Part shown: positions 1 to 5,442 of the stretch, piece by piece | How the letters are laid out: each line of letters starts with the position of its first letter | How positions within the stretch are numbered: the first letter of the stretch is position 1 | Assembly (NCBI GenBank): GCA_030040455.1 | Contig: JASHTR010000555.1 | Location: 1 to 6,018, forward strand | DNA: 6,018 nucleotides | DNA from: Terriglobia bacterium | Lineage (GTDB): Bacteria > Acidobacteriota > Terriglobia > UBA7540 | Reading direction: 5' to 3' | Program-made: the position numbers and the translations under genes | The notes under the pieces: generated by a model | Databases searched by the model: none | The model's input: only the letters and a program-made list of their open reading frames with translations | What the model was told of the DNA's origin: nothing

Positions 1-2352
1 CAAGCGCTCGCGTGGCATCGTGGGAACGACTATCGCCCGCTGGGCGATCTCAACGAGAGAATACCGCGTGCACAAGTTTTCAGCACGCCTCCCGACAATG
101 TCTGGATTACCGGGAATAGTCCCAAAATTTATCGGTTAGGGAGCGACGGCCACGTGCACATGGCCTACTCTTTTCCTTCCAGCATGCGTTTGTCCCCTCC
201 GAGTAGCCTTCTCGTTTATCCCCCCATAGAGGCAACAGCCGACAGCCAGGGGCGAACTTGGTTTTGGGTAAGCTCGACGTGGCAGTTCATCAATCGTGCG
301 CCCATCCTGGGGTTTGTGATCTACGACGGCCACTCATTCCAGTATCATCCATCGATCGAGGGCCTGCCGGATGGCAGCGTCACGTTTCTTGGCGCGGCAG
401 ACAAAACTCACCTCTGGGCAGGGGTGCTCGGCAGCGGGCTCTACTCAATCGATACGCTCAATTTCACTGCGGAGCGAGTTCAAGAGCCGGAAGCCGGCGA
501 CTTCAGCCGCGTGACAAAAGTTTTCAGCGCTGGCAAGGATACCTATGTCGTGACCCTGCCTTCTCTCAAGCCCGTCACCGAAACTCCGGAGCACCGTCTT
601 TCGTCCATTTTATGGCGCTTGCGGGATGGGCGCTGGCAAAAAGTGCTGGCAGGTATCGATGACGGTCCGCAGCTTCCCAAAAGCTTACAGCGCCCGTGGC
701 TTCAAACGCCCAACGGGTTGTGGCTTGGCTCTCGTGCCGCCGGCTTGTGGCTTATTCCAACACAACCCGCCACTCCCGTGCTCATTGAATGGAGACCAGA
801 CCTTTTGCTCAGTCCTGCCGCGCGACCCTGGAATGTGCCGGCACCACCCCCCAGTCCACTACTTATCAACTGGCGACAAGGCTTTCCACTCGATAGCGTC
901 GATCGCATTTATCCACTCGCCGACCACCGAATGCTTGCCGTAAGCTTTCTACCATCGCGCACTGTTGCCTTCGATGAGGAGTCGTTGCTTCAGCCGGCTG
1001 AGCCCCTCCCGGGCGTTCAAGTCCTGAACTCCTTTACAGCCTTTCAGCCGGACCAGCAGCACCGGCTTTGGGGACTCATGAGCCTGAGCGGACACTCGCT
1101 CGATGAGTGGGATGGAGAAAAATGGATAGCGCACCCGTTGCCACCAGGCGTTCAGCCGGAGTTCCTAAGCGGCGTTGATGTAGACTCTGAGGGCCGCGTC
1201 TGGCTCCTTCCCAGTTGCGCGGAAAGAGAGAGCGGAATTTTTGATCCACGCGATGGAAACTGGGCCCCTTATCCAAGCTATATGGCTGCTCTTGTGACGC
1301 AGAGCAGCCATCCTATCCGGTTCTTCAACACCACCCACGACCGTCTTGCGCCTATCTATGGCCCACATTCCCAAGTCGCCTATATCGGCTCATGTTATGG
1401 CGTCAACTACTTCGATGGGACCTATTGGCGCATATGGAGGCGGCGTCAGATGCCGGGCGATCCTGCCTATTCTTTGGAGAGCTTTCCTTTTTATGATTCG
1501 GCAGGGCTGCTGGCGGTGAACATCCATCATGAGACGTGGGAGCTCGGTCCTCAAACTAACTGGCATTTGATTAACTATGAGCCGCAGAAAAGCCGCCTGG
1601 TGAGAGAGTTTGTGGCCAGCCCGCCCCGTGTGCCCCCGCAAGGATGCGCCTCCACCCAGTCCACCTCGTTGGTTATGGACCGCCTGGGGCGCGCGTGGTG
1701 GACGTGGCAGGGAAATCTCTACGAAGGCGTTTCCGGTCGTTGCCGGGCGGCGCTGGCTGCTGACGAGTCCCAGCCCTTTATTGACGGCCGCCAGCTCAAA
1801 CGAGTTTTGATTGATGACCGAGGCAATGCATTCTTTGAGACGCTGCTTGCCGGCAAGAGGGTGGGGGAGTATGTGGTATTATTTGCTCCCGGCTCGCTTC
1901 CCCACACCATGATCCGGCTCACCGAGCTTTCTCCCAATTCGGTTCGCGCGGATTTTTCAACGACGGTTCCCGAAGCAGCGCTCTATACCTGGCGGCTCGA
2001 TGGAGGACCCTGGAGCGCGCCGCAGCCGCAAAACTACGCTCTCTTTCAGTCGCTTCCGGGCGGCGCGCACACGATTGAAGCCGAGTCGATCGATTCCGAA
2101 CTCGCCATGGATCCACAGCCCGCATCGGCGAAAGTAGAGATTCATGTTGCATCCGGGACCGAGATCGTAGCCCTCATCGCCAAGCTCCTTAGCGCCACCA
2201 CCGACGACCAGCGCGAGGCCGTGGTTGTGGCAATTAAGCGCCAGCCAGCCTCGCTGGCCCTCCCGGCCCTTGAAGCCGCTCGCGCTCAAGCCAGTCCCGG
2301 AAATCGCTGGTGGATCGACGCGGCAATCCAGCAGCTTGAGCAATCGAAGTAG
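1..2352 (+). CDS. Large beta-propeller (two-component-regulator-propeller-like) protein with Y_Y_Y-like domain, 5'-truncated by the window edge
   Basis: The reading frame is open from base 1 to the TAG at 2350-2352, giving 783 residues with the real start upstream; the GTG at 154 is internal. The sequence is rich in Trp, Tyr, Pro and Gly and carries recurring propeller-blade signatures of the form D-x-x-G-R-x-W: DSQGRTWF near residue 81, DSEGRVWLL near 395, MDRLGRAWW near 559 and DDRGNAFF near 605. WDGEKW near 370 and FDGTYW near 471 are similar blade elements. Residues about 638-716 resemble the Y_Y_Y domain that follows such propellers in hybrid sensor kinases, with the core YTWRLDGGPW. No membrane helix or kinase follows. 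The protein instead ends in about 60 helical, Ala/Leu-rich residues (720-781) that look HEAT-like. Related architectures sense extracellular or periplasmic ligands, often glycans. Here a non-kinase ligand-binding or scaffold role is inferred. The missing N-terminus prevents checking for a signal peptide. Family assignment is fairly sure; function is unknown. Confidence 0.82.
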   Translation, partial: QALAWHRGNDYRPLGDLNERIPRAQVFSTPPDNVWITGNSPKIYRLGSDGHVHMAYSFPSSMRLSPPSSLLVYPPIEATADSQGRTWFWVSSTWQFINRAPILGFVIYDGHSFQYHPSIEGLPDGSVTFLGAADKTHLWAGVLGSGLYSIDTLNFTAERVQEPEAGDFSRVTKVFSAGKDTYVVTLPSLKPVTETPEHRLSSILWRLRDGRWQKVLAGIDDGPQLPKSLQRPWLQTPNGLWLGSRAAGLWLIPTQPATPVLIEWRPDLLLSPAARPWNVPAPPPSPLLINWRQGFPLDSVDRIYPLADHRMLAVSFLPSRTVAFDEESLLQPAEPLPGVQVLNSFTAFQPDQQHRLWGLMSLSGHSLDEWDGEKWIAHPLPPGVQPEFLSGVDVDSEGRVWLLPSCAERESGIFDPRDGNWAPYPSYMAALVTQSSHPIRFFNTTHDRLAPIYGPHSQVAYIGSCYGVNYFDGTYWRIWRRRQMPGDPAYSLESFPFYDSAGLLAVNIHHETWELGPQTNWHLINYEPQKSRLVREFVASPPRVPPQGCASTQSTSLVMDRLGRAWWTWQGNLYEGVSGRCRAALAADESQPFIDGRQLKRVLIDDRGNAFFETLLAGKRVGEYVVLFAPGSLPHTMIRLTELSPNSVRADFSTTVPEAALYTWRLDGGPWSAPQPQNYALFQSLPGGAHTIEAESIDSELAMDPQPASAKVEIHVASGTEIVALIAKLLSATTDDQREAVVVAIKRQPASLALPALEAARAQASPGNRWWIDAAIQQLEQSK

Positions 2353-2522
2353 TCGGGTTGGCACATATACGCCGTTTTGGGGTATGGGTGCACCATTTCT
2401 ATTATTTTAGGGTTTCGTCGCCCCTGGCCATGGACCGTCCACCCTAATCGTATACACCGCAAAAAGTTCGATGTATGCGCCCCCCCGGCTTTGCCGCAGA
2501 TCACCCCGACGTGAGTTTGTTC
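2353..2522. other. Convergent intergenic region between the propeller gene and the glycosyltransferase gene
   Basis: This 170-bp gap lies between two genes that end facing each other, so it should hold terminators for both. No classic hairpin with a following T-run is visible on either strand. It does contain a 7-bp dyad, TTAGGGT (2407-2413) with ACCCTAA (2441-2447), enclosing a small TGGA-CCG-TCCA hairpin (2431-2441). There is also a short CGGC-TTT-GCCG hairpin (2486-2496), a palindrome GGTGCACC (2387-2394), a seven-C run (2480-2486) and a near-identical 9-mer TATACrCCG at 2366 and 2451. I see no gene in it. Confidence 0.6.
2407..2447. terminator. Possible bidirectional terminator dyad in the convergent gap
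   Basis: Perfect 7-bp arms TTAGGGT and ACCCTAA are separated by 27 bases, and a small inner hairpin (2431-2441) is compatible with the outer stem. The position between two converging genes fits a shared terminator. However, neither strand shows a real U-tract after the stem, so intrinsic termination is weakly supported; Rho-dependent termination or chance are alternatives. Confidence 0.25.
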
Positions 2523-3716
2523 TTACAGGTGTTGCTGAGCCGAGAACTCGATCTGAACAGACGTGCGGTAGAGGCCGGAATTCATGATGCGGTCAAGTAT
2601 GTCTGGGACCTCATACACCGCCCGATTCCTGATTGCCGCCGCCTTGGATTTCAGCATCGGGAAGTTTTCTACAGCCAGCAGCTCTTCAACCGCGCTCACA
2701 ATTTGGTGGAAACTTTTCACGACCAATCCCACTTGCATTTCCTTTACCCAAACCGCGTTGTAGCGTTCCTGGGGAAGAGTCCACGCGTTGGATTCGACGA
2801 TGACCGGCAGGCCCATCGCGACAGCTTCACTGATGCTTCCGGGACCCGGTTTGCCAATAAAGAAGTCGGCGAGGCGCATATAGTGGGGGACATCCGTGGT
2901 GAACCCCGTCGCAAATATGGGGTAACGCAGATGACACGCCCGTAGCGCCTGAATTAATTGCTGGTTCCTTCCACAAAGGACGATCAGTTGAAGCGGTAAG
3001 GACGAGCCATTCAGCCGGCTTGCTATTTCCAGGATCATTTGTGATCCTTGCCCGCCAAACAGCACCAAGCCGATAGGAATGTCCGGGTGAAGGCCCAAAT
3101 GGCGACGCGCAAGATCGCGAGGCACGCGAGGGGGCTCATAGAAGCGCGGGTGAAGGATCATCCCTGAAGTGCGAAAGACCTGGTCCGATGAGTAACCTAA
3201 AGCGCGCGCTTGCAGCACAGCCCGTTCGGTGCCGCAGATGAGGAACTGCTCCTGGCGCTCGATCCAGTAATGGGGTGGATGATCAGCGAAGTCGGTCAGG
3301 AGGGTTATAAAAGGGGTTAAGGGCAGCGCTAGGGAGAGACTCTCGCAGAGTGCGCGGTTGAAGTGTGGAACCAGGGAGATCACGAGATCTGGCAATCGCG
3401 TCTCCCAGGATCGGCTCAGCAAGCGGACGATCCTGGGATGGGCGCAGCGAATCGTTAAATGCAGGAGTCCAAGCAGCCGCTCAGCCCCGAGCGTCCATCC
3501 GGTTCTTAGCAGCAAGTTATAAAAATCCTGAGTTCGCAGGCCAGCGAACCGCCGGAGCGGATCGAGCGGGTCAAGCGCCTCCTGAAGGTTAAAAATCTCC
3601 ACCTGCCAGAAGCGCCCTTGCTGTTCAATGACGGTCTGGAGAGCTTGCGCCGCAGCGCGATGTCCGCCTCCAGCATCAAAAATGACCAGATCTAGGCGCT
3701 TCCTGGAAGCGTTCAT
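2523..3716 (-). CDS. MGDG-synthase/MurG-like glycosyltransferase (GT28-type, GT-B fold)
   Basis: This 397-residue protein resembles monogalactosyldiacylglycerol synthases, processive diacylglycerol glucosyltransferases and MurG. The N-terminal half starts with a beta strand and glycine loop, LDLVIFDAGGGHRAAAQAL (residues 8-26), the acceptor-side signature of the MGDG_synth domain. A TDF-A-DH-PP stretch at 141-148 and CGTE at 161-164 follow in the expected order. The C-terminal half has the nucleotide-sugar-binding GT-B features: LVLFGGQGS (217-225), then GKPGPGSISEAVAMGLPVI (288-306), then QERYNAVWV (316-324). The family transfers a sugar from a UDP-sugar to a membrane lipid at the cytoplasmic membrane face; the exact sugar and acceptor cannot be read here. 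The frame is open further to an ATG at 3860, but that start would overlap the divergent PHP gene and add 48 residues without family features, so I chose the ATG at 3716. An AGGAG lies 17 bases before it, which is too far for an ideal ribosome site. It is divergent to the PHP-PAP2 pair. Confidence 0.88.
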   Translation of the reverse strand: MNASRKRLDLVIFDAGGGHRAAAQALQTVIEQQGRFWQVEIFNLQEALDPLDPLRRFAGLRTQDFYNLLLRTGWTLGAERLLGLLHLTIRCAHPRIVRLLSRSWETRLPDLVISLVPHFNRALCESLSLALPLTPFITLLTDFADHPPHYWIERQEQFLICGTERAVLQARALGYSSDQVFRTSGMILHPRFYEPPRVPRDLARRHLGLHPDIPIGLVLFGGQGSQMILEIASRLNGSSLPLQLIVLCGRNQQLIQALRACHLRYPIFATGFTTDVPHYMRLADFFIGKPGPGSISEAVAMGLPVIVESNAWTLPQERYNAVWVKEMQVGLVVKSFHQIVSAVEELLAVENFPMLKSKAAAIRNRAVYEVPDILDRIMNSGLYRTSVQIEFSAQQHL

Positions 3717-3737
3717 GGAGGAATATTGGCTGGCTCC

Positions 3738-3756
3738 TGTTAAGCGAGCATTAACA
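3738..3756. promoter_or_regulatory. Operator-like inverted repeat TGTTAA-N7-TTAACA
   Basis: A perfect 6-bp dyad, TGTTAA (3738-3743) and TTAACA (3751-3756), has a 7-base spacer and lies in the control region between the divergent glycosyltransferase and PHP genes, about 22 bp before the glycosyltransferase start. The 19-bp size and symmetry match typical dimeric repressor sites. No regulator is encoded nearby, so the binding protein is unknown. It could also act as a weak hairpin in the glycosyltransferase leader. Confidence 0.35.
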
Positions 3757-3783
3757 CTGCATGAAGTGACTGAAAATCCAGGT

Positions 3784-3792
3784 ATTACACCA
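3784..3792 (-). promoter_or_regulatory. Candidate extended -10 promoter for the glycosyltransferase gene
   Basis: Read on the minus strand, the site is TG-G-TGTAAT: an extended -10 TG dinucleotide followed by a hexamer matching TATAAT at five of six positions. No good -35 box lies 17 bp upstream, which extended -10 promoters can tolerate. Transcription would begin near 3777, leaving a leader of about 60 bases. It would also exclude the two upstream ATGs (3812 and 3860) as starts, in agreement with the start chosen at 3716. Confidence 0.3.
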
Positions 3793-3813
3793 ATTCTTCT
3801 CGTCTTCTTCATT

Positions 3814-3831
3814 ACGGCGTAACTTCGCCGT
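3814..3831. promoter_or_regulatory. Inverted repeat ACGGCG-N6-CGCCGT upstream of the PHP gene
   Basis: Perfect 6-bp GC-rich arms (3814-3819 and 3826-3831) flank the six bases TAACTT, ending 15 bases before the PHP start codon. It could be an operator for the divergent genes, since it sits just upstream of the candidate glycosyltransferase promoter. It could equally be a hairpin in the PHP leader that affects ribosome access, because no strong Shine-Dalgarno sequence is seen between it and the ATG. Confidence 0.35.
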
Positions 3832-3846
3832 CCGATAAGATGGGCT

Positions 3847-4734
3847 ATGAAGTGTGACATGCATGTCCACTCGATCCACTCCGGTATGATGTCGGCTCCT
3901 TCCTTTCTCCGTCACGTCTGTCGCGAGTCCTACAGCCCGCCCGAGCGGGTTTATGAGACGCTCAAGCGGCGAGGAATGGGTCTTGTCACCCTCACCGATC
4001 ATGACTCCATCGATGGCGCGGAGTCCCTTCGTGGCAAGCCCGACTTTTTTCTGAGTGAGGAAGTTACCGCCCGGATGCCCAGCGGCACAGAATTACATTT
4101 GGCTGTTTACGATCTGACTGAACAGCAGCACGTCGAGACCCAGCGTCGCCGCAACGACTTGGTTTCGCTGCTGGCTTATGTTTCTGAACAGCGGCTCCTC
4201 TTTGGCGTTAATCACCCCTTTTCGAGCCTTACGGGCGAACGAGTCCAGGAAGACTTTCTCTGGTTCGCCACGCATTTTCCCGCTCTTGAAAGCCGCAATG
4301 GACACCAGCTCCCCGCCAGCAACCGATTGGCTGCAAGACTGGCTCACCGTCTGAGCAGAGTGCGCCTGGGAGGGAGTGATGCGCACACGCTGAGTTCGCT
4401 CAGCTCCGCTTACACCGAGGTGCCGGGCGCGCGTAATAAAGCTGAGTTCTTGGAAGGATTATGGAGGGGGAAGGGGCGGGTTCGAGGCGATTCGGGCAGT
4501 TATTGGAAACTAACCCGTGATGCTCTGATGGTCATGGGCTGCTTCATGCGAGAGCGGTTTTATCTGCTTCCGCTCGTGCCATTCGCGCTGCTGATTCCGG
4601 TGTTTACCCTCGGTCATGTTTGGCAGGAAGCAGCCTTCGCGCGCCGCTGGAGTGGAGCCGCCTACTGTGAAGAGCGGCTTGGCATCGGGGGCGTTCCTCG
4701 GTTGCTCAGCAGCCCTTTGGTGGATTTCAAATGA
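3847..4734 (+). CDS. PHP-family metal-dependent phosphoesterase with C-terminal hydrophobic segment
   Basis: This 295-residue protein has the ordered PHP metal-ligand motifs: D-x-H-x-H-S at residues 4-9 (H6, H8), TDHD at 50-53 (H52), SEEVTA at 70-75 (probably E72), H84, NHPF with H123, ESRNG at 148-152, and GGSDAH at 175-180 (D178, H180). PHP enzymes hydrolyse phosphoesters with a two- or three-metal centre; known substrates include nucleotides, histidinol phosphate and short RNA, so the substrate here is open. The usual Asp of a motif-I S-D-G is Gly13 in this protein (HSIHSGMM). After the catalytic domain, residues about 239-258 form a hydrophobic stretch (YLLPLVPFALLIPVFTLGHV) that could be a membrane anchor. 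The last four bases overlap the PAP2 gene, so the two are probably one operon. ATG 3847 is the first start after an in-frame TAA at 3820; ATG 3859 is the alternative. The ribosome site is weak. Confidence 0.88.
   Translation: MKCDMHVHSIHSGMMSAPSFLRHVCRESYSPPERVYETLKRRGMGLVTLTDHDSIDGAESLRGKPDFFLSEEVTARMPSGTELHLAVYDLTEQQHVETQRRRNDLVSLLAYVSEQRLLFGVNHPFSSLTGERVQEDFLWFATHFPALESRNGHQLPASNRLAARLAHRLSRVRLGGSDAHTLSSLSSAYTEVPGARNKAEFLEGLWRGKGRVRGDSGSYWKLTRDALMVMGCFMRERFYLLPLVPFALLIPVFTLGHVWQEAAFARRWSGAAYCEERLGIGGVPRLLSSPLVDFK
4719..4724 (+). promoter_or_regulatory. Ribosome binding site of the PAP2 gene
   Basis: GGTGGA lies six bases before the ATG at 4731, inside the end of the PHP coding sequence. 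Together with the ATGA overlap it supports the PAP2 start and translational coupling. A second ATG immediately follows at 4734. Confidence 0.5.
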
Positions 4735-5273
4735 TGATCACCGGTGAAACCATTCGTAGCTATATTGACACACGTGACCAGCGGTTAATGCGCAGGGTCC
4801 ACCGCTGGCGACCTCCTCGTTGGGTTCGCCTGTGGATGATCTACTCCACGCGCTTGGGCGATGGGTGGCTTTGGTATTCACTGGCGTTGGTCCTGTTCCT
4901 GTTCGGCGGTCCCAACGGCTGGCGGACGCTTGGGTCGGCTGCCCTGGCGGCGGGAGCTGGAATTATTGTCTTCAAATCTATCAAGCGGCTCAGCGGCCGA
5001 AAGAGACCTTGTGCCCTGGCAAGCCATTGTTGGGCAGCCATGATTCCTCCTGACCAGTTTTCGTTTCCCTCTGGCCATTCAATTACCGCATTCGCCGTCA
5101 CCATCCCGGTCGGGGTGCACTACCCAGATCTCATGACTTTTCTGCTTTTCTGGGCCTTGAGCATCGCTGTTTCGAGGATCATCCTCGGTATGCATTTCTT
5201 GAGTGACGTCATCGCCGGCTCCTTGATCGGCGTTGGACTTGGATGTCTGTCTTTGTTTTTAGGTAAACTCTAA
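4731..5273 (+). CDS. PAP2-family membrane phosphatase (lipid phosphatase)
   Basis: This 180-residue integral membrane protein has all three PAP2 catalytic motifs. Motif 1, K-x6-RP, is KRLSGRKRP at residues 85-93; motif 2 is PSGH at 113-116; motif 3, SR-x5-H-x3-D, is SRIILGMHFLSD at 148-159. The conserved His116 and His155 are the expected acid/base and nucleophile. Hydrophobic segments near 46-60, 66-84, 117-131, 134-150 and 158-178 suggest five membrane spans after a basic N-terminus. Family members remove phosphate from phosphatidic acid, phosphatidylglycerol phosphate or undecaprenyl pyrophosphate; which of these applies here cannot be read from the sequence. The start overlaps the PHP stop (ATGA). 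With the neighbouring MGDG-synthase-like enzyme, supply of diacylglycerol from phosphatidic acid is an attractive inference. Recycling of undecaprenyl carrier is the main alternative. The length is normal for a compact PgpB/BcrC-type enzyme. Confidence 0.92.
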   Translation: MMITGETIRSYIDTRDQRLMRRVHRWRPPRWVRLWMIYSTRLGDGWLWYSLALVLFLFGGPNGWRTLGSAALAAGAGIIVFKSIKRLSGRKRPCALASHCWAAMIPPDQFSFPSGHSITAFAVTIPVGVHYPDLMTFLLFWALSIAVSRIILGMHFLSDVIAGSLIGVGLGCLSLFLGKL

Positions 5274-5280
5274 AAAACCT

Positions 5281-5349
5281 TGTGTGCAATTCCCGCCTTC
5301 GGCGCGGCAGCGCTGGGCATCTTGGCGGTTGCACGCGGAAATGTTCCGC
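5281..5349 (+). other. GC-rich stem-loop region after the PAP2 gene
   Basis: Bases 5281-5289 can pair with 5329-5337 (nine pairs, two of them G-U). After a three-base bulge, CCGCC at 5293-5297 pairs with GGCGG at 5324-5328. An inner GCGC-GGCA-GCGC hairpin occupies 5302-5313. A second perfect hairpin, GCGGAA-ATG-TTCCGC (5335-5349), shares three bases with the outer stem, so the two compete. No U-run follows, so this is not a textbook intrinsic terminator. The two G-U pairs favour RNA from the plus strand. It may be a terminator, a 3' stabilising structure or a leader element of the next gene. Confidence 0.35.
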
Positions 5350-5403
5350 CATCTCGCCTCGCTGGAATCTTCAGGAGTCGGTGGGATAAATGCCCGAAGA
5401 GTG

Positions 5404-5432
5404 TTTATTAATAAGTAATTACCTGATATTAT
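5404..5432 (+). promoter_or_regulatory. AT-rich promoter with extended -10 for the 3' sensory gene
   Basis: TG-A-TATTAT at 5424-5432 is an extended -10 element with five of six bases matching TATAAT. TTTATT lies 17 bp upstream (5404-5409) as a weak -35. The patch 5401-5460 has only 11 G/C in 60 bases, against a clearly GC-rich surrounding. Predicted initiation falls near 5439-5441, on the ATG at 5441, which would make the transcript leaderless. Two perfect palindromes (TTATTAATAA at 5405-5414 and GTAATTAC at 5415-5422) overlap the spacer and could be regulator sites. Confidence 0.45.
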
Positions 5433-5442
5433 ATTTTAATAT
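5426..5442. repeat. AT-only inverted repeat overlapping the -10 box and start codon
   Basis: ATATTA (5426-5431) and TAATAT (5437-5442) are perfect 6-bp arms around five bases. They cover the candidate -10 element and the first two bases of the ATG at 5441. This could be a binding site or simply a by-product of AT-rich promoter composition. Confidence 0.3.

Noticed and set aside
154..156. GTG as the true start of the propeller gene
   Set aside because: The frame stays open to base 1 with propeller-like sequence (PDNVWITG), so the gene begins upstream of the window.
1957..2364. 135-codon minus-strand open frame
   Set aside because: It is antisense to the end of the propeller gene, with an Arg/Gly-rich translation typical of a shadow frame in GC-rich DNA.
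2480..2496. C-run plus CGGC-TTT-GCCG hairpin as a terminator of the glycosyltransferase gene
   Set aside because: On the minus strand the stem is only four base pairs and is followed by G-rich sequence, not a U-tract.
2475..2945. 156-codon plus-strand open frame
   Set aside because: It lies almost wholly antisense to the well-supported glycosyltransferase gene and its translation has no recognisable domain.
3751..3788. Sigma70 promoter for the PHP gene (TTAACA at 3751, TATTAC at 3783)
   Set aside because: The spacing between the boxes is far from 17 bp, and no other good pair is seen on the plus strand.
3717..3860. 48-residue N-terminal extension of the glycosyltransferase starting at ATG 3860
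   Set aside because: It would overlap the start of the divergent PHP gene, has no family-like features, and lies upstream of the candidate promoter. Family proteins begin just before the GGGH loop, as the 3716 start gives.
5341..5418. 25-codon plus-strand ORF (begins MFRHLASLE) in the gap after PAP2
   Set aside because: Its ATG sits in the loop of a hairpin with no ribosome site, and nothing in the peptide suggests a function. A leader-peptide role is possible but unsupported.
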